From Christensenellaceae bacterium (GTDB taxonomy: Bacteria; Bacillota; Clostridia; Christensenellales; Aristaeellaceae): 64,000 nucleotides of DNA. The notes under the pieces are model-generated. The model was not told the origin of the DNA, ran no database searches, and saw nothing but the letters and a program-made list of their open reading frames with translations. Both the position numbers and the translations under genes were made by a program. The stretch spans positions 1 to 64,000 of the forward strand of contig JAHHSO010000001.1 of assembly GCA_020025205.1 (NCBI GenBank). The letters run 5' to 3'. This document shows positions 17,379 through 24,785 of the stretch, piece by piece (the first letter of the stretch is position 1; each line of letters begins with the position of its first letter).

Positions 17379-17407
17379 ATGATAGAATACGAGACAAAAA
17401 ATGTCAA
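17379..17407 (-). promoter_or_regulatory. Promoter of the SPFH operon
   Basis: Minus strand TTGACA (17407-17402), 17-base spacer, TATCAT (17384-17379). Confidence 0.6.
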
Positions 17408-17468
17408 GAGAAATTTTTCCAAAACGGCAGAAATATGAGGCTTTTGAGGAAACGTGTCGGACGTAAGA

Positions 17469-17497
17469 TTGAAAACAGAGCCGCAGGATGATATAAT
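17469..17497 (+). promoter_or_regulatory. Promoter of the LRR gene
   Basis: TTGAAA (17469-17474), 17-base spacer, TATAAT (17492-17497), about 33 bases before the start codon. Confidence 0.65.
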
Positions 17498-17529
17498 AAA
17501 ACGAAATGAGAAAATGTGGAGGATTGTTC

Positions 17530-18726
17530 ATGCGGTTTGGAAGGTATGGCACATCGCAGGATGAAGCGGATATCGGGAGCGCGAAAGAGGCGTTCAGCGT
17601 GGGAACACGCAGACCCTGGCGCGAGGAAAAATGGCCGCCGGAACCTGTGCAGCCTGCTTCCGTGCAGCAGACGATCCCCCGGGCAGTGGTGCGATCGGCG
17701 GCAGCCTGCGCCATGGCGGCACGCCGTGTGATTGACTTTGCAGATAATGGAGACGGGACGCTGACGGCTGTGCGCTGCATTGATCCCAATGCGGATGATC
17801 TGGACATTCAGTTTGAAGCGGGCGCGTGTGATGTGACAGCGATTGCTCCGCATGCGTTTGAAGGCTGTACGGCGCTTTGTCGTGTGATATTGCCCGCGAG
17901 CCTGCGCCAAATTGGGGAAATGGCCTTTTTGGGATGCAGCCATCTGCGTCAGCTGACAATCCCGGGCAGTGTCATACGCGTGGGCACGCTTGCCTTTGCC
18001 AAGTGCAGCCAATTGGAGCAGGTGCGCATTGAGCCGGGGGTGCAGAAGCTGGGGCCGTCCAGCTTTTCCAAATGCTCGGCGCTGAAGCGAGTGGACATTC
18101 CTGCCAGCGTGACGCAGTTTGGCGGCGGCGTTTTCTTTGGATGCGATAGAAAGATCAAACTATATGGCGCCGAAGATGCACCGGCCAGACAGTATGCAAG
18201 TGACAATGGTTTGGAGTACGACAGCGAGAGCTGGGCAAAGGATGAAGAGCTCATTCTCCAGCTGGAAGAGGATGGAACACTCACTGTGCTGGGCGCCAGA
18301 GAGCCGAATCCGCGCCGCGTCGAAATTCCCAGCGAGCTTTGCGGACACCGCATTGCAGCTGTTGCGCCGCGTGCCTTCTTTGCATGCAGCACGATGGAGC
18401 AGCTTGTGATTGGCAGCGGAGTGCGCACGATCGGGGAGAATGCTTTCTTTGGATGCCGGCAGCTGATCAGCGTTTCGTTTTCAAATGGGCTGGAGCATGT
18501 GGGGGACAGTGCTTTTGCAGGCTGTGAGAATATCACACAGATTACGCTCCCCTCGGGCACGAGCAGCGTTGGACGGATGGCATTTTTCGGCTGTACACAT
18601 CTGGCGTTTGTTAAAATGCCTGCCACTACGCGCGTGACCGATTTTGCGTTTGACGGCTGTGCTCCGGGGCTTCATGTCTTTGGAGGCGTGTATGCCGGCA
18701 GACTGGCGCCAAATTCCGCAGAATAA
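17530..18726 (+). CDS. BspA-like leucine-rich repeat protein without signal peptide
   Basis: A 398-residue protein with two blocks of LRR_5 repeats. Repeat units of about 23 residues such as IAPHAFEGCTALCRVILPASL, and later IGENAFFGCRQLISVSF, show the AFxGC-x-L-x-x-(V/I)-x-(I/L)P signature. They cover about residues 110-205 and 270-385, separated by a non-repeat segment with a second DGTLTVLGAREP start-like motif. BspA-type LRR proteins are usually exported, but the N-terminus here is polar with no hydrophobic core, so it looks cytosolic. TGGAGG precedes ATG 17530. Ligand unknown. Confidence 0.85.
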   Translation: MRFGRYGTSQDEADIGSAKEAFSVGTRRPWREEKWPPEPVQPASVQQTIPRAVVRSAAACAMAARRVIDFADNGDGTLTAVRCIDPNADDLDIQFEAGACDVTAIAPHAFEGCTALCRVILPASLRQIGEMAFLGCSHLRQLTIPGSVIRVGTLAFAKCSQLEQVRIEPGVQKLGPSSFSKCSALKRVDIPASVTQFGGGVFFGCDRKIKLYGAEDAPARQYASDNGLEYDSESWAKDEELILQLEEDGTLTVLGAREPNPRRVEIPSELCGHRIAAVAPRAFFACSTMEQLVIGSGVRTIGENAFFGCRQLISVSFSNGLEHVGDSAFAGCENITQITLPSGTSSVGRMAFFGCTHLAFVKMPATTRVTDFAFDGCAPGLHVFGGVYAGRLAPNSAE

Positions 18727-18732
18727 GCGATT

Positions 18733-18768
18733 CAACCGGTGCCTTTAGCATGGCTTCCGGTTGTTTTT
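18733..18768 (+). terminator. Rho-independent terminator of the LRR gene
   Basis: The stem CAACCGG/CCGGTTG (18733-18739 with 18757-18763) is followed by TTTTT, seven bases after the stop codon. Confidence 0.75.
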
Positions 18769-18825
18769 GCGTAAAGACGGAAAAAATTAGACTGCATTTG
18801 TTTACATGAAAATTCATACATCGGG

Positions 18826-18854
18826 TTGAAAGCCCGCGGAGAGTTTGCTATACT
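18826..18854 (+). promoter_or_regulatory. Promoter of the DUF1846 gene
   Basis: TTGAAA (18826-18831), 17-base spacer ending TTTGC (extended -10 TG), TATACT (18849-18854). Confidence 0.65.
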
Positions 18855-18896
18855 GATTTAGTTGTGAAAATGGGGAACGATAGAAGGGAGAAGCAG

Positions 18897-20381
18897 ATGA
18901 AGACCATAGGTTTTGACAGCAAGAAGTATATCCGCCTGCAATCTGAACATATCAAGGAGCGCATTGCGCAGTTTGGCGGCAAGCTGTATTTGGAATTTGG
19001 CGGCAAGCTCTTTGACGATTATCATGCGGCACGCGTACTGCCTGGTTTTCAGTCGGACAACAAAATCAAGATGCTTCTTGAACTTCGCGACCAGGCTGAA
19101 ATCGTCATTGCCATCAATGCAGGCGATATCGAAAAGAACAAACGCCGCGGAGATCTGGGGATTACGTATGACAAGGATGTCACACGCCTGATTGACGTGT
19201 TCCGTTCTCTGGGGCTGTATGTTGGTTCGATTGCGCTGACACAGTATGCGAACCAGCCGTCCGCGGAAGTGTTTGAAAAACGCATGAAAGCATTGGGAAT
19301 GAAGGTTTATCGCCAGTATCGGATTCCCAATTACCCGGCAGACGTGAAGCTTGTTGTCAGCGATGAGGGATATGGAAGGAACGACTACATTGAGACCACG
19401 CGCTCTCTGGTCGTTGTAACGGCTCCCGGTCCGGGCAGCGGAAAGATGGCAACCTGTCTGTCTCAGCTCTATCATGAAAACAAGCGCGGCGTGAAGGCGG
19501 GGTATGCCAAGTTTGAGACGTTCCCCATCTGGAATTTGCCGCTCAAGCATCCGGTTAATCTGGCATATGAAGCAGCAACGGCGGATTTGAATGACGTCAA
19601 TATGATTGATCCTTTTCATTTGGAAGCATATGGCAAAACGGCGTCCAGCTATAACCGCGATGTTGAAATTTTCCCTGTTCTGCGAACGATTTTTGAACGC
19701 ATTTATGGCGAGTGCCCATATAAGAGCCCTACGGATATGGGCGTGAATATGGTCGGCTTTTCCATCACGAATGATGAGGCTTGCTGCGAGGCGGCCAAGC
19801 GGGAGATTGTCCGCCGCTACTTTAAGGCGGCCTGCCAGAAGCGTCAGGGTACAGCGGCTCCGGAAGAACTGCCTAAAATTGAACTGCTCATGCGCACGCT
19901 GGACATTGAGCCTGAATGCCGTGCAGTTGTTCCTGCTGCACTGGAGGTTGCGGAGCGAATGGGCAGCCCGGCCGCGGCCATTGAGCTGAACGATGGCACG
20001 GTGGTTACAGGACACACAGGTGAATTGTTTGGGGCGTCTTCGGCGGCCCTGCTCAACGCGCTTAAAGTACAGGCGGGCATTGATCACGGCATCAAGCTCA
20101 TTTCGCCTACGGTGCTTGGAACCATTCAGACGCTCAAGACCGATTACATGAAGAGCAAAAATCCGCGGCTGCATACAGATGAGATGCTGGTCGCCCTGGC
20201 TATCAGCGCTGCATCGGATGAAAATGCGATGCTGGCCATGCAGCAGCTGGATAAACTCAAAGATTGTGACGTGCATTCTACAGTCATTCTTTCCAGCGTG
20301 GACGATGGTGTATTTAATCGTTTGGGCATGAATCTCACTTGCGAAGCAACTTATGAAAACAATAGTTTATATCATAAATAA
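18897..20381 (+). CDS. DUF1846 domain-containing protein
   Basis: A 494-residue soluble protein matching DUF1846 along its length: IGFDSKKYIRLQSEHI at the N-terminus, EIVIAINAGDIEKNKRRGDLGITYD at about 70-95 (landmark only), the nucleotide-binding-like VVTAPGPGSGKMATCLSQLYHE at about 180-200, and KAGYAKFETFPIWNLPL after it. The GPGSGK stretch suggests phosphate binding. The biochemical role of the family is not known to me. The start at 18897 has AAGGGAG upstream. It is a single gene with its own promoter and terminator. Confidence 0.9.
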   Translation: MKTIGFDSKKYIRLQSEHIKERIAQFGGKLYLEFGGKLFDDYHAARVLPGFQSDNKIKMLLELRDQAEIVIAINAGDIEKNKRRGDLGITYDKDVTRLIDVFRSLGLYVGSIALTQYANQPSAEVFEKRMKALGMKVYRQYRIPNYPADVKLVVSDEGYGRNDYIETTRSLVVVTAPGPGSGKMATCLSQLYHENKRGVKAGYAKFETFPIWNLPLKHPVNLAYEAATADLNDVNMIDPFHLEAYGKTASSYNRDVEIFPVLRTIFERIYGECPYKSPTDMGVNMVGFSITNDEACCEAAKREIVRRYFKAACQKRQGTAAPEELPKIELLMRTLDIEPECRAVVPAALEVAERMGSPAAAIELNDGTVVTGHTGELFGASSAALLNALKVQAGIDHGIKLISPTVLGTIQTLKTDYMKSKNPRLHTDEMLVALAISAASDENAMLAMQQLDKLKDCDVHSTVILSSVDDGVFNRLGMNLTCEATYENNSLYHK

Positions 20382-20395
20382 TCAAAACCTTTCGG

Positions 20396-20425
20396 GCTCT
20401 TCTGCGGATGCGGAAGAGCTTTTTG
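20396..20425 (+). terminator. Rho-independent terminator of the DUF1846 gene
   Basis: A ten-base stem GCTCTTCTGC/GCGGAAGAGC with loop GGAT (20396-20419), then TTTTT. Confidence 0.9.
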
Positions 20426-20533
20426 TTTGAAACAGGATGTGAAAGAAAATACAGAAAGAATTCATAAATAATCATTCATTACATAAATTTGATCTGGATT
20501 TGCATAATTAAAATAAAATGATGCCATTCGCTC

Positions 20534-20562
20534 TTGAAACTTGCCAAAGCATGGGGTATAAT
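20534..20562 (+). promoter_or_regulatory. Promoter of the ANTAR regulator gene
   Basis: TTGAAA (20534-20539), 17-base spacer, TATAAT (20557-20562). It leaves a leader of about 80 bases. Confidence 0.7.
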
Positions 20563-20587
20563 AAAAAGTATAAAAAAATATTTTCTG

Positions 20588-20601
20588 CCGCAGTGAAGCG
20601 G
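20588..20601 (+). promoter_or_regulatory. Possible ANTAR-target RNA hairpin
   Basis: CCGC-AGTGAA-GCGG forms a four-base stem with a six-base loop whose first base is A and fourth is G, the loop rule of ANTAR target hairpins. It lies in the predicted leader of the ANTAR gene. The usual second hairpin of the pair was not found, so this is a half-motif. Confidence 0.35.
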
Positions 20602-20651
20602 AACGATGGAAAAGCATAAAAGAGTTTCTGCAATGTGAACAGGAGGAGCAA

Positions 20652-21188
20652 GTGGAAATGGAACGCGTGGTCATTGCAGCGCCTGAAACAGTGGCGAAGA
20701 AATTGGAGTCCTTATTGGGAACCGCGGAAATTGTGCCGGACAGTATTGTGTACACTGGACGGGAGGCAGAAAAGGAAAAGGACTGCATTGTACTGACAAC
20801 ATGGCAGCTTCCTGACATGACTGGTGCAGAACTGGCAAGAAAGCTGGACACGGCAGCCGAGACACTGATGATTGTTCCTCAGGATTTTGAGGAAGACGTA
20901 CCGGACAATGTGCTGCTTTTGCACAATCCCATCAGCAGAGACATGCTTGTGCAGGCTGTTCGCACGGCGGCGCATTATCGTGCGCGCGTCTGTGCGCTTC
21001 AGGCGAAGGCTGAAAAGCTGAGCCGCACGCTGGAAGACAGAAAGGTGATCGAGCGTGCGAAGGGGCGGCTGATGGATACACTTCATTTGTCTGAGTCTGA
21101 GGCTCATTATCAGATTCAGAAACGCAGTATGGATACGGGCAAGCGCATTGCTGACGTAGCCCGTGAAATATTGGAAGAGCATGAATAA
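20652..21188 (+). CDS. ANTAR domain response-regulator-like protein
   Basis: A 178-residue two-domain protein. Residues 1-115 look like a receiver domain that has lost family features: no typical acidic pocket or DxxMPxM loop is visible, only TTWQLPDMTGAEL where the phospho-Asp loop would be. Residues 120-175 are an ANTAR RNA-binding domain (RKVIERAKGRLMDTLHLSE, then AHYQIQKRSMDTGKRIADVA). ANTAR proteins bind paired hairpins in leaders and prevent termination. GTG 20652 lies five bases after AGGAGG; ATG 20658 is possible. No histidine kinase is adjacent. Confidence 0.88.
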   Translation: MEMERVVIAAPETVAKKLESLLGTAEIVPDSIVYTGREAEKEKDCIVLTTWQLPDMTGAELARKLDTAAETLMIVPQDFEEDVPDNVLLLHNPISRDMLVQAVRTAAHYRARVCALQAKAEKLSRTLEDRKVIERAKGRLMDTLHLSESEAHYQIQKRSMDTGKRIADVAREILEEHE

Positions 21189-21249
21189 ACGGAATGGACT
21201 TGGCCATCGCCAATGTCATTGCGTTCGAGAAATTTCATAGGGTGTTTCA

Positions 21250-21289
21250 ACCGCATTCGGCAGTATGGGTTTGCTGAATGCGGTTTTTT
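21250..21289 (+). terminator. Rho-independent terminator of the ANTAR gene
   Basis: ACCGCATTCGGC pairs with GCTGAATGCGGT (one wobble), followed by TTTTTT. Confidence 0.9.
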
Positions 21290-21577
21290 AGTTGAATGAA
21301 CTGTTTCAAAAATGGTTTGTGTTCAGTGTGTGCGGCAAGAATTTGATGGCAAAATGTGATGAAACAGGGAAGAAAGTATTCAGAGCGTCACTTTTCAGTT
21401 GGCGGAATATAGAAAAATTTAAAAATACAGGAAGAAAAGGAGAGGCTGCTTCGTCTAATAAGGAGAAGGAGCAAACCATGCATGAGAAAAGAAAAGTTGT
21501 GGAGTTCAGTTCATTTGTGCTATACTGAGCGCAAATAGGTATTTTAAACTGCTCACCTGTTAGGGAGGAAATGATAG
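21290..21577 (+). other. Leader region before the secreted-protein operon
   Basis: This 288-base stretch is purine-rich. A 78-codon frame at 21292-21528 has no ribosome site or family-like sequence and is not called. A weak promoter, TTGTGG with TATACT 18 bases on, lies near 21498-21527. Confidence 0.35.
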
Positions 21578-23620
21578 ATGAAAGCAAGAAAATGGACGGC
21601 GTGGATTGTAGCGATTGTGATGCTGTGTGCGCCGCTCGAAGGGACTGCATGGGCAGCGGCACGCGCGGAGGAATCCAGCCAGATAGAAACGACTCAGGCA
21701 GAAGCTGAAGAAAATAAACAGGAAACCGAAACACCGACGGAGCCGGAAACCGAAGCACCGGCACAGCAGGAGACCGAAGCACCGGCAGAACCGTCCCCCG
21801 AAGCACCGACAGCAGATCCAACAGTTGAAGCGACACCGGAGGCGGAGCAGGAAAGAGCATATGAGCCGACAGGCGAAGCTTGGACGATGCTGGAGGACGG
21901 AACGGTGCTGGATGGCAGCCTGCAGGAAGTGATGGATGAGGCTGCGTTCATAGAAGGACATGTGGATGTCTATCTGATGACGGAAGATGAGATTCGGCTG
22001 GAAAACACATCTGAGCGGATTTTTGAGCGTGTATCGCTTCATCCTGATAAGAATACATTTACAGATCCAGAAAAGGATTACAAGGTAGTTTGGCGCACGG
22101 GAACGGGCGAGTCAAAAGGGCTGCCGCCAATTTTCGTGCAGGTGGTTGATAAGAACACCTGGCAGCCGCCTGCGCCGGAAACAACGCCGTCTCCGGAAAC
22201 GACACCGTCTCCGGAAACGACACCGTCTCCAGAAACGACGCCGTCGCCGGAAACGACACCGGAAACAACGCCCTCTCCGGATACTACGCCGGAAGTGACG
22301 CCAATTCCCGAGAATACGCTGATCGTGGAAGTGGAAGGCCTTGTTCCGGATGGATGGTCGAATATTGCGCCGGTCTTTACGCTCTCGGGTATTGCAGACA
22401 AAGGATATGTTTATGGAGTATTCATCTGCGATGAACGCCTGATTCTGCTCTCTGAGGGCAACAATGTCTATTCGCCGACCGATCAGGGAGAGGTTAAGCT
22501 GCGCTTTGCTATCTTGGACAAGATGGGAGATGTGGTGTCTCTGTCGGATGAATTTTCCATGCTGCTGGATATGACACCGCCGGACGGGCCGTATCTGAGC
22601 GGAGATGATGAAATTGATACGGTTTGCTGGGTGGACGGAGATGACTATGAAAGCGGCTTGAAAGAGTTTTCCATGGATGGCGGCGAAACCTGGACGGCTT
22701 ATGAACCGGAGATGGAGATTTCTTTCCTGGGCGAAAAAGGCGACACGGTGGACATGGGCACGGTGATTCTGCGTGACAATGCCGGAAACGAGTCGTCCAA
22801 CGTTGAAGAGTTTATATTCGGCAAGCGCAAACCCTCCGGCGTGCCGGGGGAGGAAGGCAAGAAGCCAATCAAGCATGTAAAAGAGACGCTGGATTACTCC
22901 AAAGTCAACTATAATGCGCTGGAACTTTCTTTTACCGGCGAGCCAGCATCGGAATTGAAAGCGGGCGATGAGCTGCTCAATCTCTACCTGACCCGTGGAA
23001 CGGATGAAGAGCCGCAGCTGTTTATGGCAGAAATGGGCTTCTGGAAGCGCACGGAGTCGGACAGACGCAAGACGGAAAATGCGCTGATTCTGACAGCTTA
23101 TGAGGGCACGGAGAAAGAACTGCTGCAAACGGAGCAGGAAAAGAAAACGGGGCTTCAAACAGAAAAAGTGACGAAAAAAGAAGAAACGCCCCAAAAGAAG
23201 GATACAGCGGTTCGGGCCAAGGAAGAAACAAGAAAGGGAAAAGCCTCCAATATGGCGGAAGACGAGGAGGCTAATGTCTGGCACTTTGGCGGCGATGTCT
23301 ACAAGCTGCTTTACAACAGCGGCGTAGATTATCTGGTTCTCCAGTCCGGTGACTATATCGCGGCGATCCCAACAGCAGGTTTTACTGGCGGTACGCAGTA
23401 TGGCAAGCTCAAGGCAATGGGCGTTTCTACCAGAAAGTTTGAATATACGGTCAGCCAGGACGAAGCGCTCAGAGAGACGACGATGACTGTGACCGTTGAA
23501 GAAGAAACGTATCTTCTGGACGAAAACCGTTCTCAGCCGATGTACCGTTATGATGTGCTGGTCGGTCCCAGCGATATGATGAAAAAACCGTATGAGAGTT
23601 ACATGCCGGTCAGACAGTGA
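21578..23620 (+). CDS. Secreted Thr/Pro/Glu-rich protein with Ig-like domains
   Basis: A 680-residue exported protein of unknown function. Residues 1-30 are a signal peptide (ending near AWAAARA). A Glu/Thr/Pro-rich segment covers about 31-90. A globular part follows, then a tandem ETTPSP linker at about 200-240. A beta-rich region at about 250-420 contains MTPPDGPYLSG and VILRDNAGNESSNVEEF, as in bacterial Ig-like domains. A charged region and a beta-rich tail end the protein. There is no LPxTG motif or C-terminal anchor. It opens an operon of transport genes; AGGGAGG precedes the ATG. It may be an extracytoplasmic partner of that transporter. Confidence 0.7.
   Translation: MKARKWTAWIVAIVMLCAPLEGTAWAAARAEESSQIETTQAEAEENKQETETPTEPETEAPAQQETEAPAEPSPEAPTADPTVEATPEAEQERAYEPTGEAWTMLEDGTVLDGSLQEVMDEAAFIEGHVDVYLMTEDEIRLENTSERIFERVSLHPDKNTFTDPEKDYKVVWRTGTGESKGLPPIFVQVVDKNTWQPPAPETTPSPETTPSPETTPSPETTPSPETTPETTPSPDTTPEVTPIPENTLIVEVEGLVPDGWSNIAPVFTLSGIADKGYVYGVFICDERLILLSEGNNVYSPTDQGEVKLRFAILDKMGDVVSLSDEFSMLLDMTPPDGPYLSGDDEIDTVCWVDGDDYESGLKEFSMDGGETWTAYEPEMEISFLGEKGDTVDMGTVILRDNAGNESSNVEEFIFGKRKPSGVPGEEGKKPIKHVKETLDYSKVNYNALELSFTGEPASELKAGDELLNLYLTRGTDEEPQLFMAEMGFWKRTESDRRKTENALILTAYEGTEKELLQTEQEKKTGLQTEKVTKKEETPQKKDTAVRAKEETRKGKASNMAEDEEANVWHFGGDVYKLLYNSGVDYLVLQSGDYIAAIPTAGFTGGTQYGKLKAMGVSTRKFEYTVSQDEALRETTMTVTVEEETYLLDENRSQPMYRYDVLVGPSDMMKKPYESYMPVRQ
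22171..22310 (+). repeat. In-frame 18-base coding repeats (ETTPSP linker)
   Basis: About five units of CCGGAAACGACACCGTCT with minor variation encode ETTPSP, followed by shorter degenerate units. It is a coding tandem repeat, probably a flexible linker. Confidence 0.9.
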
Positions 23621-23630
23621 GGAGGCACAC

Positions 23631-24698
23631 ATGAAAAGAAAATGGATTGCAGCGATGACGCTGGCTCTGGGGCTGCCGGCGGCAGCGCTGGCAGAGAGTG
23701 TTTTTGCGGGCGAAGTGACAGCAGGAGACACACAGGTGATTGCTGCTCCCTATGGCGGACTTGTTCAGGATGTGCAGGTGCATGTGGGCGACAGCGTGAA
23801 AATTGGCGATCCGATTGCGCTGCTGGAAACAAACCGCGTTTATGCGATGACGGATGGCACCGTCAGCGGCGTATTTGCCCGAGAAGGCGATAGCGCCGAA
23901 GGAATCAAGGAACGCTATGGGGCGCTGGTGTACATTGAGCCGATCAACCGCTATACGCTTGAATGCAGCACAGACAAGGCATATAATTCCAGCGAAAACA
24001 GATATATTCACATTGGCGAAACGGTGTATCTTTCCTGCACGAAGGATGGCAGCCATCAGGGGCGCGGCATCGTTACGGCAATTGACAAGGAAGATGAAAC
24101 CAAGTTCACCGTTGAAGTGACGGGCGGCGAGTTCTACATGGGGGAGACAGTCTCTATTTTCAGAGATAGAGAATATGAGCAAACCACGCGCATTGGACGC
24201 GGAACGGTTGGCAGAACCCCGGCTGTGCCCGTTAACGGCGAGGGCAGCGTGCTGAAAATGCATGTGCGGCCGGGCGATCATGTCGAACGCGGCGAACTGC
24301 TCTTTGAAACGGTTACAGGAACGCTGGATGGGCTGTATGCCCCGGAGAAGCAGGTTGTCAGCGACACAGCGGGCGTCATTGCAACGGTTGATGCGCAAAA
24401 CGGCGTCGCTGTTGAAAAGGATGCGAAGCTGGTCACGATTTATCCCGAAGACAAGATGCAGATTCGGATGGTGATTTCCGAAGCGGATCTGCCGGATATC
24501 AAGGTAGGCGGCAAAGCGAGCATTGAGTTTAACTGGGATACGCAGAGCGGCAAGCGTTTTGAAGGCGAAATTTCCTCCATTTCTTATTTGAACGAAAAAA
24601 AGGAAGACAGCCAGAGCGCGGAATATGTAGCGATGGTTGACTTCGAACCGGACGAGACGGTACGAATTGGCATGACGGTCATCGTATACGTTGAGTAA
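23631..24698 (+). CDS. HlyD-type adaptor protein 1
   Basis: A 355-residue exported adaptor. A signal peptide (residues 1-21, ending ALAES) is followed by a lipoyl-like half motif (VIAAPYGGLVQDVQVHVGD), a middle beta-barrel region, a second lipoyl-like block (GVIATVDAQNGVAVEKDAKL) and a C-terminal barrel ending GMTVIVYVE. It lacks the long coiled-coil hairpin seen in the second adaptor of this operon. Such proteins join inner-membrane exporters to outer partners or bind substrate in Gram-positives. GAGGAGG precedes the ATG, 10 bases after the preceding gene. Confidence 0.8.
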   Translation: MKRKWIAAMTLALGLPAAALAESVFAGEVTAGDTQVIAAPYGGLVQDVQVHVGDSVKIGDPIALLETNRVYAMTDGTVSGVFAREGDSAEGIKERYGALVYIEPINRYTLECSTDKAYNSSENRYIHIGETVYLSCTKDGSHQGRGIVTAIDKEDETKFTVEVTGGEFYMGETVSIFRDREYEQTTRIGRGTVGRTPAVPVNGEGSVLKMHVRPGDHVERGELLFETVTGTLDGLYAPEKQVVSDTAGVIATVDAQNGVAVEKDAKLVTIYPEDKMQIRMVISEADLPDIKVGGKASIEFNWDTQSGKRFEGEISSISYLNEKKEDSQSAEYVAMVDFEPDETVRIGMTVIVYVE

Positions 24699-24785
24699 AG
24701 GTGAAAGGGCAGCAGCGGGTCTGCACAATGACGGCAGATTCGATTTTGAAAATAACAAACCAAACAGACAGAAAGGAAAATTGCT

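Noticed and set aside
18858-20276. 472-codon minus-strand frame opposite the DUF1846 gene
   Set aside because: Antisense shadow; the plus-strand gene has promoter, ribosome site, terminator and family match.
22112-23731. 539-codon minus-strand frame opposite the secreted Thr/Pro protein
   Set aside because: Arg/Cys-rich shadow over the repeat region, no start signal.
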